A DNA stretch of 64,000 nucleotides from Lepisosteus oculatus (lineage: Eukaryota; Chordata; Actinopteri; Semionotiformes; Lepisosteidae). The notes beneath the pieces were generated by a model that saw nothing but the letters and a program-made list of their open reading frames with translations, ran no database searches and had not been told where the DNA came from. Below are positions 33,538 through 45,415 of the stretch, one piece after another; position 1 is the stretch's first letter, and each line of letters opens with the position of its first letter. The DNA lies in assembly GCF_040954835.1 (NCBI RefSeq), contig NC_090709.1, positions 44,462,490 through 44,526,489 on the forward strand. Reading direction: 5' to 3'. A program made the position numbers and the translations under genes.

Positions 33538-34061
33538 TCGCTTCATGCGTCTCGGCATCATGTCTTACCGCCTCTGCCCCTCTTACCGGGCACCCCCCAC
33601 TGCCCTTGGTCTGCAAGGCAGTCCTTTCAAGTGCGATGACGACGCTGAGACCTTCGTTGCCTATTGTACGAGCTGAACTTTTGTGCTCATCAATTCAACG
33701 CTCTTTCCATCAACTCATCTTGTCTTTTGACGCTTCGTGTTTTGCGCTCCTTTGACTATCGGCATATCGGGTGACTGCAAACACTGAAGTTCTTGCTTAC
33801 GGAGTGTGGAACATTGTTTTCAAGTGATCGCTGTTCTGTCATGTTGACGCCGAGTGAATCTTTCTTTGGCAACATGGGCAGGCTGACAGCAGTGCGAGCG
33901 AAAGTAATGGCAAATTTCTTGACTTATTTCTGAATGTGAATGTTCTTTAGAAAAGGGATGCGGCGTTGCTTCTCGCCCGTGTAAAGGTCACGCATTCCAG
34001 ACGTGGTTATGAGCGAACAGTTGCCGCAAGTGTTTGAAAAGAGCAAGAGAGGAAGCAGCCC

Positions 34062-34134
34062 TGCCCCGTGTGAGGATCAAACTCAGGCCCTTCAGATGAC
34101 GAGACTGACGCACTACCAATTACGCCAACAAGCC
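34062..34134 (-). tRNA. tRNA-Met body with CGT anticodon, unit 3
   Basis: Same body, loop CTCGTCA, anticodon CGT. It lies in the truncated third unit. Confidence 0.78.
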
Positions 34135-34520
34135 CAGCTGCAGTACACACACCGGAAAGTTTGCCTCACATGGATTTCAGTCGCCCGTTCCCTAATCTTT
34201 AGACGCCCTCTGCTGAATGTTGCATTTGCCTTTTGATCTCACCCATACATTTTTGGTCTGTTTCTGTTGCGAGTCCGTCTTTCAGATCTCACCTAGCACA
34301 AGTCTCTGTGGCTGAAGTGGCCTCTCTGCTTCAGCATCGTGCCCTCACTCAGCCATTAAAAATGTCACTCGGACTTCTGACATGCTGACATGAAATGTCA
34401 AGAGAGAGGGGCGGAGTGACGCTTAAGCCAGAGAGAAGATGAAAAGGGGGCGTGGCTGCGAAACGCTTGACAGCTGCACGATGCTCTCCATGTAAGGCGG
34501 GACCACAGGCTAAAGGACAC

Positions 34521-35965
34521 TGTAGCGGCGAGGCTTAATAATAAGGCAGAATTAAGTGTTTCTTGAGCTTTCCCAAATTAGGCCTCATTTCTCTGTTCAT
34601 CTCTGTGGTGCAGCCACAGAGAAACCATTCATGCAAGGTGATTTAAGGTCCAAGGACAGCTCCCAAAGGGGGATGCACTTAGCTAAGCCTGGCTATCATG
34701 ATCAATGGTCACCCATTGGCGCCTATCTGTCTAGGGAGTGCGAGTTGGACATCTGGATTGCATTCCTAAGTGTCAGGACTAAGTGACTCATATCTCACCT
34801 TGATCAACCAATCAGGGACTGGTAGGGCCGAGTAACCCACGTGGGACTCTGATGCCCATGGAACTTTCAGCCAATCAATGAGCTAAAGTTCCTCCAGGTA
34901 AAAACAGGCAACACAGAGAGCCTGTGAGATTCAGATTCAGATTCAGATCCAACAATTCTAAAGGGAATTCAAAGGAGAATTCCAGGGCAGGACGGCCCAG
35001 GAGCAGAAGGCTCCCAAGGGCAGGACATTCTCGCAGCGCGCCTCCTGACCATCTTGAGACTCAGCCCGGACAACCACGGAACGGCCAGTGTGTCCGAGTG
35101 CCAGAACTTTCCTTTGTTCTAAGAGTCTAGAGTGGAGGTTGCCAGAGAGTAACCAGCAGCAGGCCTCGTGAACAGGTCGGAACTGTGGAAAGCTGAATCA
35201 CTATTCAGAACTAGCTCTTCATCAGGAACGAACCGGTCCTCTTCCTGACTTGCTGGGACCCACAGTCATCTTTTCTCCTGTGCACAAACTTTGCTAGTTA
35301 AAGCCAACAATGAGCATCAGCAGCGCACCGTCGCAAGCCGCACAGCACAGCCTGGCACCGAGCCAGAGAGCGCGGATTGGACAGCAACGGCCTGCAACTG
35401 TTTCTTTGTGCCCGCAGGAGATCTGAATCCCCAGAGATTGGATGAGTATTCAACTTCAATGCATTACAGCTCGAGAATTCAATTGTTATCCAAACCAGTT
35501 GATATCAATTTAATTCCTAAGAGTTATGTACTTGTTTTGAGTATCTAATGTAGAAGTTGTAACCAAGTTCACTTTACGAAACGGTCTTAATGAATGATAT
35601 ACTGAACGTATGTCCTCTTGATATGTATAACTCTTTGTAACTGATTGAATATATATCTTTTGTATTCTGATAACCCTCTCGATAAGATCTGTTAGGTTTA
35701 TATGCATATTCTATGTATTAATAAATGTATCCTCGTGTATTAGTACCTGTGTGTGCGCGTTGTTTGAGTTATGTCGCATGGTTGGATTCTAAAGCCATCA
35801 AAAGAATCAACTTTGTGATTTACTGCTACAATTAATAATTGTCTCAGTAAATGCCCAAACCCTACAGAACTGGTGCCTTCAGAGAGCCACTATGATTACA
35901 TATTTGGCGTCCCTGAACCGGCATAATCTACATTATTTGGCGTCCCTGAACCAGTTTTCCCTACA
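34521..35965 (+). repeat. 5' LTR
   Basis: Starts TGTAG and ends CTACA. Two possible ends exist (35866 and 35965), since CCCTACA occurs twice. An AATAAA lies near 35719. A TTTGGCGTCCCTG word recurs at and after the outer end, the likely primer-binding region. Confidence 0.8.
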
Positions 35966-36229
35966 TTATTTGGCGTCCCTGGCACGGGCGTGGCAAGACT
36001 GAAATGAGTCAACCAAGCGGAATAATTCAATATAAAACGCCGCGGGTTTCATACACGACAATACAGTGTGCTGAAAGCCGAAAGAAAAAGTTCCCCTTGC
36101 TCTTTAAGCAGTGCTTGATTGTTTTGTGATCTTTTGCGATCTACCGGGTTGATTGCATACTTGATCTTGTGGTTTTCTGTGGTAAAACTGTGATTTCGTA
36201 CTTAAAAGTAATACTCTTTAAGTTTAACG

Positions 36230-39200
36230 ATGGTTGCTAAAAGTTCTGAATTCGAGTCGCTATTAAGCACTCTCTCTAGCAGCGACAGGTCTGACCACGA
36301 TCTCTTCCATATCTCCGTCAGCGGAGAAGCTAGGAGAATAAATCTCCATTCTCTGAGAGAGCTAGCGAAGGACATAGAGAGATTTGACCCCGCAGTGTCA
36401 GAGAATAATATCGAGAGTTATATTCAAGACCTCAGGTATTACCTGCAGTACCTGCCAAACGCCACAGAACAGGAGAAAGTGTTTCTGGTCAGGAAAACTA
36501 CCAGCAGAGCTGTACATGAGTGGATGGCTAGGCAGATGAAAGAAGTCTGTAATGACTTTGAGCAGCTTTGTCAAGCACTTATCGAAGAATACAGTGCGTT
36601 TATTGACCCGACTGCTGCGATAGCCGCCGCTCTTAACATTAAGCACGAGAGAGCAGAGTCCCCTCGCGAATATTACGAGAGACTTAGACGAACTTATTTT
36701 GCAGGGCGAAATGATGAGGGTTGCGAAGAGAACACACATTTCAAGGGTTTATTCATTGCGAATCTCCACCCGTCAGTCAGAAAGATGATCTTAATGCATA
36801 CAGATGCACAGACCATGAAAATGACTGATATTAAGAGATTCGTGCAGAAAGCCTGGGAGTATGATGTCCAAAGTCGCTCTGAGCAAAAAGCTGTTAAAGC
36901 GACTGTGTTCGCCGTCAGAGCCAGCAGGGTTAATTCCCCCCTGCTCGAAGGAGCACAGGCTCCTGAGCTGGCTAAGCCCCGTTCCAAAGCAGGCACACAG
37001 GACCGCACCCAGCGTCCTAAGTGCCATGAGAACACCGGGGGAGGGAAAGGGCTAGAAAAAGCTGAACAAAAGGATTCAGTAGCCACCCGCCTGGCCAGGC
37101 TTGAACAAGCTTTATTAGGACAGGGACAACCGCTCCCCAAGGCTGCCGGAAGCGTGAATGAGCTGATACTCTCCACTGGAGGAGGCGGAGACCCGCCCCC
37201 TTTCCCTCCCTCAGTCTATCTGATTGAGCGGAAGGGTTCCTGCCTGAGTGAGGTCAGCCACTCCCAAGTGAGTGCTGACTCCACCCCTGAAGTCACAGAG
37301 CAGGCAGTAAAACGCAGAGGAAAAGCAAGAAGCTTTTACCTCAAGGCTGCCATGGGAGATGTCTTACCCAGTGAGACACTGATTGACACTGAGGTTGAAA
37401 GGTGTTTGATGTCACACGGCAAGCTCAAACGGGTAGAAAAAGAAAAGGGCATGCGACTCAGAGAGGAACCTTTGGTGGATCACCAGAAAGGCAAGGTGTG
37501 GAAACAGGTCAAGGCTCCTAAGCCTTCTGTACAGAAGGAAAGGGGGGCCAAGAGGCAGACTGTGCTCACACAGTGCCCACCGAACACAGAAGCCTATGCG
37601 GAGATTCCTTCTGTTCCCTCTGGACAAGAAATAAAAATATTTCCTTGTTCCCCGGATATACAGGGAAGTCGTGTCCCGGCTGAGGTCCCAACAGCCTCCA
37701 TGCCACAGGAGCGGTGCTCCAAGCAGCCGCCTGATCCACCAGGTAAAGCACTCACCTTTTACATCCCTAAAGAGGAGCAGATCTCCCCACCTGGCGATGA
37801 AAAGGAGCTTTCCCTGTGCACCCTGGCACCCAAGAGGGGTCAGGAACACCACCCTGCAGTGGTGGAAGGGATCCAGATGGCAGGAGAGCAGGTTGGTGAT
37901 GTAGCCCTCACCCTTAGCCCTGAGAGGCCCTCTATTAGTGAGGATCTGCTTGAGCAGCTGTCGCAGGGCCACCGCCAGGTGCCCCTGGTGCAACATTCAC
38001 AGGTTAGACAGGAGGTCCAGCTCGACGCTGAGACTACTGCGCTGTGGACACACCTGATCCCAGATGCCGATTCCCTCTGCTGTGACCCAGGGAACCTGCA
38101 GTCAGGTAACATTATTTCTCACAACTACCAGGTAGTGAGTGAGACTGACCTGATTGTTCCTGCCTCAACGTCAGGGTTGCCTACACACCCAGTCCCCCAG
38201 AAGGGACAGGGAATGAAAGCCGAGCTGGTTTTCTTACAGCCACCAGCTCAGTTTGTCAGTCTGAGTCTGACCAACAGTGGTTCAGCCAGACTGGAGCTGG
38301 ATGGTAAAGTCACCCACCTGCCAGTGCAGGACATCGCAAAGAGGGGTGTCAGAATCCCCGCCTGCACTGACATGGGCCTGGTGAGTGATAGTGAGTTCAA
38401 AGACAGTGAACTAGCTATCCCACTGCTGGGGCAGCTCCCTGAACCCCTAGCGAGGGAAGGGGGGAGCGAGCACGTGTCCTACACCTACCCCCAGCGAACG
38501 ATTGTAAACATGCCGATAGAGGGATTCCTCAATCAGGAAGTGTGCAGGGTGGACCTGAACAGTGAGAATGGGATAACAATCCCAGATCACTCAGGTGCTC
38601 CAGATGACCACTCAGCCGAGGGTCAGGCATGCTCCACCGCTGCACCACTCCCGGCAGGGTTCCTAGAGCACAGGCATGAACAAATCGAAAAAGCAGATGC
38701 CCTGGAAAAGGAGGAGCAGCATCAGCCGCTGCGTCAGATCTCCCCAGATTTCCAGGATGTTGGTGCCCAAGATGCCACAGGGCATACTGAGAAAGACACC
38801 ATCTACACGCTGCGCCAGCTTAGAAAGGCAACAGTCACTCAGAAGGAGATGACTGGGATCAGCCACCCGAAAAGACTTTTGGGAGGACTGATTGCTGCCA
38901 CCACTGTTGTGCATTTGCTATTTCTGGTAGGTTTGTGTGCTACTGGCACTCTCACCCTGACTGCCCCAAGAAGGCAGGGGTCAGAGATGCCAGAGGGTAG
39001 TGACAGACTGTATCGACAGCAGCAAAAGTTGGAAAGCTTAGGGAAAACATTACAGGCAATTTCCTATGCAACAGGGTTAAATCTTATTCCCCAACCAGTG
39101 GACATGATTGTTGGTGTTATACAGTGGGTTTATGCTTGTGTGCAACAGGCCAGAATGTTGACACAAGACCTGTTAAGGGAGTTTAGTGCCACTGTAGCCA

Positions 39201-39478
39201 GTCTAACCAAGGCACAAATCCCAACCCACTTGATTCCACTCTTCTCAGTAGAGGAGTATGTGACATTAACCCCATCGCTCATAGCTCACCCAGAAGGCAA
39301 TCCAAGATTGAATTCGGTTCCAAATCTTGAGATGGGTATGGCTACCAAAGCTATCCATTGGCTGTGTCTAAACAATTCACCAATGAAGGGTGTAAAGCTA
39401 TTAACGAGCAGAGGGAGGTTAATGAACTCCATGAAGAGCAGGTGGGAAGTAAATGGCTGGTCAGCACACCACATTTAA
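36230..39478 (+). CDS. Gag-like reading frame of the LTR element (fossil)
   Basis: One uninterrupted frame of 1082 codons starting at the ATG at 36230. The first ~230 residues look like a retroelement Gag capsid region (helical, acidic and basic, with [16 protein letters not shown] and LHPSVRKMI). The middle is long, proline- and glutamine-rich and of no clear family. Near residue 890 there is a hydrophobic stretch ([17 protein letters not shown]) that could cross a membrane, so the C-terminal part may be envelope-like; this is inference. No protease, reverse transcriptase or integrase motif was seen. The plus-strand frame is the only long one. Confidence 0.65.
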   Translation: MVAKSSEFESLLSTLSSSDRSDHDLFHISVSGEARRINLHSLRELAKDIERFDPAVSENNIESYIQDLRYYLQYLPNATEQEKVFLVRKTTSRAVHEWMARQMKEVCNDFEQLCQALIEEYSAFIDPTAAIAAALNIKHERAESPREYYERLRRTYFAGRNDEGCEENTHFKGLFIANLHPSVRKMILMHTDAQTMKMTDIKRFVQKAWEYDVQSRSEQKAVKATVFAVRASRVNSPLLEGAQAPELAKPRSKAGTQDRTQRPKCHENTGGGKGLEKAEQKDSVATRLARLEQALLGQGQPLPKAAGSVNELILSTGGGGDPPPFPPSVYLIERKGSCLSEVSHSQVSADSTPEVTEQAVKRRGKARSFYLKAAMGDVLPSETLIDTEVERCLMSHGKLKRVEKEKGMRLREEPLVDHQKGKVWKQVKAPKPSVQKERGAKRQTVLTQCPPNTEAYAEIPSVPSGQEIKIFPCSPDIQGSRVPAEVPTASMPQERCSKQPPDPPGKALTFYIPKEEQISPPGDEKELSLCTLAPKRGQEHHPAVVEGIQMAGEQVGDVALTLSPERPSISEDLLEQLSQGHRQVPLVQHSQVRQEVQLDAETTALWTHLIPDADSLCCDPGNLQSGNIISHNYQVVSETDLIVPASTSGLPTHPVPQKGQGMKAELVFLQPPAQFVSLSLTNSGSARLELDGKVTHLPVQDIAKRGVRIPACTDMGLVSDSEFKDSELAIPLLGQLPEPLAREGGSEHVSYTYPQRTIVNMPIEGFLNQEVCRVDLNSENGITIPDHSGAPDDHSAEGQACSTAAPLPAGFLEHRHEQIEKADALEKEEQHQPLRQISPDFQDVGAQDATGHTEKDTIYTLRQLRKATVTQKEMTGISHPKRLLGGLIAATTVVHLLFLVGLCATGTLTLTAPRRQGSEMPEGSDRLYRQQQKLESLGKTLQAISYATGLNLIPQPVDMIVGVIQWVYACVQQARMLTQDLLREFSATVASLTKAQIPTHLIPLFSVEEYVTLTPSLIAHPEGNPRLNSVPNLEMGMATKAIHWLCLNNSPMKGVKLLTSRGRLMNSMKSRWEVNGWSAHHI

Positions 39479-40202
39479 CTGACACTATGACTTGTGACGG
39501 GCATGATACAGCTACCACAATGCATCTACCTAACCAATAGTTTTCCTGTAAGTTCCCGAGGAGGCCATAGTACAGCATGGTAACTTAACACTTTACGGTC
39601 TGGAACCAGACAATATAAGACCAAACTTGAGGTCTAAGATGCCTTCAGGTGCCACACTATTCAATTGGATAGAAATCCAAGAAACAGTAAGCCCTGAAGA
39701 GGTACAGGTAGTTAGTTTGCTTTAATGGAACAAACCTCCAAACCACCCTAGCAGATACCCAAAACAGGTGTTGTGGTTTATCGGGGGCTGGGAACAGGTA
39801 CTGTTGTTATTGTAACACTACTGCCAGGTAGCTGGATCATGACTGACAGTGTACTCTGAATGCTGTACTCTCACATCAAGATGTACTCCGGGTAGCATGA
39901 ATGAGTCAAAGGTAGCATGTCAAAAGAAAGGAAGTGATTTCTCCCCAAATATCTACTACAGAGGTATCAGATATTGACAGTGAACTTCCTGATGTGTAAT
40001 TCCTAGACTTAGATAATGTCTCCTACTGTGTTTATACATTCTCCAGATGTTATTCATCCTGTTTGTATCCAATGCTGGTTCCGGTATGAATTCTCAAGGA
40101 GTAATGTAGACATTTAAGATTAATGTTCTAATGACAAGGGACATCACTTAACTCTGTTTTGTTTTGAAGGCAACAATGCCTCGGGACCTCGTGGCCTTCA
40201 AA

Positions 40203-40213
40203 AAGGGGGGATA
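40203..40213 (+). other. Polypurine tract of the LTR element
   Basis: AAAGGGGGGATA lies immediately before the TGTAG start of the right LTR, the expected site for plus-strand priming. Confidence 0.6.
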
Positions 40214-41613
40214 TGTAGCGGCGAGGCTTAATAATAAGGCAGAATTAAGTGTTTCTGAGCTTTCCCAAATTAGGCCTCATTTCTCTGTTCATCTCTGTGG
40301 TGCAGCCACAGAGAAACCATTCATGCAAGATGTTTTCTTTTGATAAGGACAGCTCCCAAAGGGGGATGCACTTAGCTAAGCCTGGCTATCATGATCAATG
40401 GTTATCCATTGGCGCCTATCTGTCTAGGGAGTGCGAGTTGGACATCTGGACTGCATTACTAAGTGTCAGGACTAAGTGACTCATATCTCACCTTGATCAA
40501 CCAATCAGGGACCGGTAGGGCCGAGTAACCCACGTGGGACTCTGATGCCCATGGAACTTTCAGCCAATCAATGAGCTGAAGTTCCTCCAGGTAAAAACAG
40601 GCAACACAGAGAGCCTGCGAGATTGAGATTCAGATTGAGATTCAGATTCAGATTCAGATTCAACAATTCTAAAGGGAATTCAAAGGAGAATCCCAAGGGC
40701 AGGACATTCTCGCAGCGCGCCTCCTGACCATCCTGAGACTCAGCCCGGACAACCACGGAACGGCCAGTGTGTCCGAGTGCCAGAACTTTCCTTTGTTCTA
40801 AGAGTCTAGAGTGGAGGTTGCCAGAGAGTAACCAGCAGCAGGCCTCGTGAACAGGTCGGAACTGTGGAAAGCTGAATCACTATTCAGAACTAGCTCTTCA
40901 TCAGGAACGAACCGGTCCTCTTCCTGACTTGCTGGGACCCACAGTCATCTTTTCTCCTGTGCACAAACTTTGCTAGTTAAAGCCAACAGTGAGCATCAGC
41001 AGCGCACCGTCGCAAGCCGCACATCACAGCCTGGCACGGAGCCAGAGAGCGCGGATTGGACAGCAACAAGCCTGCAACTGTTTCTTTGTGCCCGCAGGAG
41101 ATCTGAATCCCCAAAGATTGGATGAGTATTCAACTTCAATGCATTACAGCTCGAGAATTCAATTGTTATCCCAACCAGTTGATATCAATTTAATTCCTAA
41201 GAGTTATGTACTTGTTTGAGTATCTAATGTAGAAGTTGTAACCAAGTTCACTTTACGAAACGGTCTTAATGAATAATATACTGAACGTATGTCCTCTTGA
41301 TATGTGTAACACTTTGTAACTGACCGAATATATATATATTTTGTATTCTGATAACCCTCACGATAAGATCGGTTAGATTTACATGCATATTCTATGTATT
41401 AATAAATGTATCCTCGTGTATTAGTACCTGTGTGTGCGTGTTGTTTGAGTTATGTCGCATGGTTGGATTCTAAAGCCATCAAAAGAATCAACTTTGTGAT
41501 TTACTGCTACAATTAATAATTGTCTCAGTAAATGCCCAAACCCTACAGAACTGGTGCCTTCAGAGAGCCACTATGATTACATATTTGGCGTCCCTGAACC
41601 GGTTTTCCCTACA
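40214..41613 (+). repeat. 3' LTR
   Basis: Matches the 5' LTR from TGTAGCGGCG to GGTTTTCCCTACA. If the shorter LTR end (41546) is right, 41547-41613 is a second copy of the leader that follows the 5' LTR. Confidence 0.8.
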
Positions 41614-41904
41614 CCAGGCAGTGTGTCTCTCTACTCCTCCTCCTCTCTGTCCTGTGGTGTCCAGTGGGTCAGTATTAGTGGGCTACACCCAGGCTCACTC
41701 ACCGTGAGTGTGATCTCAGCAGAGTCTCTGTGCTCTTGGGACACTTGACCCACCTGTGTCTCTCTTCCTCTCCCTGTGCTGTCCCTCTCCTGCCCCCTCT
41801 CTCCCTCCTCGGACTCCAGCTGGAGGAGGTCTAATCAGCACCTCCTGTGAGACAGAAGAATTAGAAGGTGGGTAATGCTCTGATCCTCTCTTTACTCTTG
41901 TCCA

Positions 41905-42176
41905 GTGTCCAGTCAGTGTCCAGTCAGTGTGTCTGTATGAACCCCTCTCTCTCAGTGCAGTGTTCATGTACTGGAGTATCCAGTCAGTGTGTCTGTATGA
42001 ACCCCTCTCTCTCTCTCTCAGTGCAGTGTTCATGAACTGGAGTGTCCAGTCAGTGTGTCTGTATGAACCCCTCTCTCTCTCAGTGCAGTGTTCATGTACT
42101 GGAGTGTCCAGGTGTGTCTGTATGAACCCCTCTCTCTCTCTCAGTGCAGTGTTCATGTACTGGAGTGTCCAGTCCG
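41905..42176 (+). repeat. Minisatellite, unit ~60-66 bp, about 4 copies
   Basis: Each unit has GTGTGTCTGTATGAACCCCT, a (CT)n run of variable length, CAGTGCAGTGTTCATG and TGGAGTRTCCAGTCA. Length variation is mainly in the CT run. Confidence 0.85.
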
Positions 42177-42549
42177 ACTCTTAACGTGACTCTCCTGTCT
42201 CTGCTTCAGAAGCGCTGGTGCGTCTTTTTAAACTCCCTGAGCTGCGTGTCGGTGGAGAGAGATGATCAGGACGAGCTGATGGAGGCGGTGGAGACTGTAG
42301 GTCAGGAGAGGAAGAGCGAGGGAGAGGAGGAGCAGGCTGCCGGGAAGGACAAGAAGAAGAAGAGGAGGTGCAGGTGAGCAGACAGGGGGGCGCCGCCCGG
42401 TCGTGTCTGTGATTCAAGGAAGAGTCTCCTCTTGCTGTTTGATGTCATGGTGACGTCTGTGTCTGTGTCCCTCACACCTGCAATAACAATATTCTTTCTA
42501 GGTTCCTTTCCTGGTTCTGTGCCAGCTAAGATCGGAGTCGCCTTCCCCA

Positions 42550-43320
42550 CCAAGGACTGGACTGGACTGGACTGGAGCTGACGGACACCAGACTGGACTG
42601 GACTGGAGCCAAGGGACACCAGACTGGACTGGACTGAAGCTGAGAGACCCCAGACTGCACTGGACCGGAGCTGAGGGACACCAGACTAGACAATGCTGGA
42701 GCTGAGGGACACCAGACTGTGCTGGACCGAAGCTGAGGGACCCCAGTCTGGACTGAAGCTGAGGGACCCCAGTCTGTGCTGGACCGAAGCTGAGGGACCC
42801 CAGACTGTGCTGGACCGAAGCTGAGGGACCTCATTCTGTGCTGGACTGAAGCTGAGGGACCCCAGACTGTGCTGGACTGAAGCTGAGGGACACCAGACTG
42901 GACTGGACTGGAGCTGAGGGACCCCAGACTGGACTGGACCGGAACTGAGGGGCCCCAGACTGGACTGGGCCGAAGCTGAGGGACCCCAGTCTGTGCTGGA
43001 CCGAAGCTGAGGGACCCCAGTCTGTGCTGGACTGAAGCTGAGGGACCCCAGTCTGGACTGCACTGGAGCTGAGGGACACCAGACTGGACTGCACTGGAGC
43101 TGAGGGACACCAGACTGGACTGGAGCTGAGGGGCCCCAGACTGGACTGGACTGGAGCTGAGGGGCTCCAGACTGGACTGAAGCTGAGGGGCCCCAGACTG
43201 GACTGAAGCTGAGGGGCCCCAGACTGGACTGAAGCTGCGGGGCCCCAAACTGGACTGGACTGAATCTGAGGGACCCCAGACCCCAGTCTGGACTGAAGCT
43301 AAGGGACCCCAGACTGGACT
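42550..43320 (+). repeat. Minisatellite, GAAGCTGAGGGACCCCAGAC-type unit
   Basis: More than 20 copies of a ~26-40 bp unit built from CTGGACTGGACTG or GTGCTGGACCGAAG plus CTGAGGGACMCCAGACT. Open on the minus strand in several frames only because the unit lacks stops. Confidence 0.88.
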
Positions 43321-43500
43321 GTGGAAACCTTTCACATTATCTCCACCTGAGTCCTCAGACCGTCTGCATGACCTTGTATTATTAAGTATTATTTTAAGGT
43401 CCTGTGATGATCGTAAGATGGGGGGGGGGGGGTCACTAAATAAACCCTTGACATTAATCTGTATTGTAATTTTTGTTCTTTTGTTAAGCATCAATAAAAA

Positions 43501-43779
43501 AAATTAAAAAAAATCTGTTTAGCTTTTGTTTTTTTCCCTCCCCCCCCACCGAAATGAACGAACAGAGTCTGTCCTTCTCTTTCATCCCGGAGAGTTTGTG
43601 GTTGATGGATTGAGGCCGAGAGTCCTCGTCGTCGGCGTGCCACCAGTTGGCAGGGATATAGCAGGGGGGGCATCGTGTCCAATACTCCTTGAAACGGGAC
43701 AGATTTCAAGCCACCTCCGTCTGAAGAGCAGGAAGTCGACCACGAAGTCCAGGGTGTCCTAGGAAGCTCTTTAGCCATC
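43501..43779. other. No gene assigned
   Basis: After the A-rich end at 43500. A minus-strand frame (LDFVVDFLLFRRRWLEIC) is open for ~60 codons but unsupported by splice sites or family. Confidence 0.3.
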
Positions 43780-44312
43780 GTTTGCCCAGCAGCCATCTCA
43801 CCCTGCAGCTCCCAGCTGGCAGCCCCCTCCCCACTGGAGCCCAGCAGGTGGGAGCCTGGTCAGTACCTGGAGGGGAGACTCCTGGGAAAAACTAAGGTTG
43901 CTGCTGGGAGAGGTGTTAGTAGGGCCAGCAGGGGGCGCTCTCACCCTGCGGTCTGTGTGGGTCCTGATGCCCCAGTATAGTGACGGAGGACACTGGACTG
44001 TAAACAGGCGCTGTCCTTCGGATGAGACGTCAAACCGAGGTCCTGACTCTCTGTGCTCATTAACAATCCCGGGGTGCCTCTGGATAAGAGTAGGGGTGTT
44101 ACCCCAGTGTCCTGGCCTGATTCCCCCCCTGGTCTTGTCCCATGATGGCCTCCTAATCACCCCCCCTCTCTGAACTGGCTCCATCCCTCTGCTCTCCTCC
44201 CCACTGAGAGCTGCTGTGTGCTGAGCGGACTGGAGCATCATCCAGGTGGGGGCTGCACACTGGGGGGTCTGGAGGGGATCACCCTGACCTGGGAAGAGCT
44301 CTGAGTGGAGTG
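43780..44312 (+). mobile_element. 5S rRNA-derived SINE (SINE3-like), second near-full copy
   Basis: The head AGCAGCCATCTCACCCTGCA, then GGTCAGTACCTGGAGGGGAG, is 5S-like. The body GGATGAGACGTCAAACCGAG and tail AGCTCTGAGTGGAGTGTCCA match the copy at 2.5 kb in order. The 5S part is better preserved at 2.5 kb. Confidence 0.82.
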
Positions 44313-44686
44313 TCCAGAACTGGACCGGGGACACAGACCCCCGGACTGACTGGACCGGGGACACAGACCCCCGGACTGACTGGACCAGGAACTGCCTGGG
44401 ATAAATCAGTGAATCGATCTGTCAGATCAGCCAACCCTCTGACAATCCAGCAAGCAATTAGATCAGTCAAAATGTCAATGATCAATTAATCAGTCTGGGC
44501 TGTCAAATGATTTTTTAAAAGCTCTCCCTGCAAAACCAAAGTCAGCTCTCCCATTGGTTTCTGGAGTTGGTGCTGAACTAACGTCTTTCATTCATTCCCA
44601 GACTAAACAACATCCAGCACCACCACTCCTGCTCCCACAAGTCACATTGAGTATGGCTGGAACACCACTTCAAGGGTGTGCACTGG
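44313..44686. repeat. GGACACAGACCCCCGGACTG repeat and first copy of a ~600-bp duplication
   Basis: 44328-44390 holds two copies of ACTGGACCGGGGACACAGAC with the following ten bases. 44460-44690 is repeated at 45065-45295 (offset about 603), including GTGCTGAACTAACGTCTTTC and CTCCTGCTCCCACAAGTCAC. Confidence 0.8.
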
Positions 44687-45010
44687 GAACACTGGGTATC
44701 CTCTGAACACTGGGCGTGCACTGAGAACACTGAGTATCCTCTGAACACTGGGCGTGCACTGGGAACACTGGGTATCCTCTGAACACTGGGCATGCACTGG
44801 GAACACTGGGTATCCTCTGAACACTGGGGGTGCACTGGGAACACTGCGTATCCTCTGAACACTGGGCGTGCACTGGGAACACTGCGTATCCTCTGAACAC
44901 TGGGGGTGCGCTGGGAACACTGAGTATCCTCTGAACACTGGGAACACTTGATATCCTCTGAACACTGGGTGTGCACTGTGAACACTAGGAGTGCGCTGGG
45001 CATCCTTTGA
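44687..45010 (+). repeat. 38-bp minisatellite, array 1
   Basis: Unit GGGAACACTGGGTATCCTCT plus GAACACTGGGCGTGCACT, period 38 (GTATCC at 44696 and 44734). About 8 copies, decaying at the right end. Confidence 0.9.
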
Positions 45011-45294
45011 ACACTGGGAGTGCTCTGGGCATCCTGTGAACACCGGGAGTGCTCTGGGCACCCTCTGAACACCGGATTAACTGAACCGATCAATTAATCA
45101 GTCTGGCCTGTCAAACGATTTTTTAAAAGCTCTCCCTGCAACACCAAAGTCAGCTCTCCACCTGGTGTCTGGAGCTGGTGCTGAACTAACGTCTTTCATT
45201 CATTCCCAGACTTAACAACATCCAGCACCACCACTCCTGCTCCCACAAGTCACAGTGAGTATGGCTGGAACACCACTTCAAGGGTGTGCACTGG

Positions 45295-45415
45295 GAACAC
45301 TGGGTATCCTCTGAACACTGGGCGTGCACTGGGAACACTGGGTATCCTCTGAACACTGGGCGTGCACTGGGAACACTGGGTATCCACTGAACACTAGGCA
45401 CTAGGGAACACTGGG
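45295..45415 (+). repeat. 38-bp minisatellite, array 2
   Basis: About 3 copies of the same 38-bp unit after the second copy of the ~600-bp duplication (45065-45295). Confidence 0.88.

Larger units (their letters stand above)
29218..34520. repeat. 2.19-kb tandem array of tRNA genes, about 2.4 units
   Basis: Units begin at CACTGCCCTTNGTCTGCAAG words at about 29218, 31407 and 33596. A shared word recurs at 29627, 31814 and 34003 (periods 2187 and 2189). Units look nearly identical by eye. The same boundary word occurs midway (30310, 32500), so each unit is two ~1.09-kb half-units. The first half has a Met-like and a TGC-type Ala tRNA (both minus). The second has tRNA-Pro (plus) and tRNA-Ala AGC (minus). 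The third unit is cut off at 34520 by an LTR element. Confidence 0.92.
34521..41613 (+). mobile_element. LTR retroelement (retrovirus-like or Ty3/gypsy kin), two LTRs, incomplete
   Basis: Two direct LTRs (34521 to 35866 or 35965; 40214 to 41546 or 41613) start TGTAGCGGCG and end CCCTACA. Between them lie a long gag-like reading frame and a polypurine stretch just before the right LTR. I recognise no pol region, so it is broken or a non-autonomous form, although its main reading frame looks whole. The LTRs are very similar by eye apart from short indels, suggesting a fairly recent insertion. It interrupts the tRNA array on the left; the right flank is unrelated, and no target duplication was found. 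Treated as a fossil element. Confidence 0.85.
41614..43500 (+). other. Possible exons of an unrecognised gene, mostly repeats
   Basis: Candidate exons: 41820-41867 (after a long pyrimidine tract and CTCCAG, before GTGGGT); 42210-42373 (after CTTCAG, before GTGAGC); and from 42502 (after TTTCTAG). The second codes a charged stretch including DDQDELMEAVETVGQERKSE and KDKKKKRRC. It joins in frame to RFLSWFCAS and a stop in the third. The first candidate does not share that frame. AATAAA signals at about 43437 and 43490 could end the transcript. No family recognised; it may be a pseudogene. Confidence 0.25.

Noticed and set aside
36398-38914. Minus-strand frames inside the LTR element
   Set aside because: Shadows of the 1082-codon plus-strand frame; no domain resemblance.
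42526-43494. Minus-strand 322-codon frame (Ser/Gln/Pro repeats)
   Set aside because: It is the minisatellite at 42.55-43.32 kb read on the other strand; several frames are open.
44578-45093. Minus-strand 171- and 139-codon frames with QCSED repeats
   Set aside because: Translation of the 38-bp minisatellite; the period is not a multiple of three, so all frames look alike.
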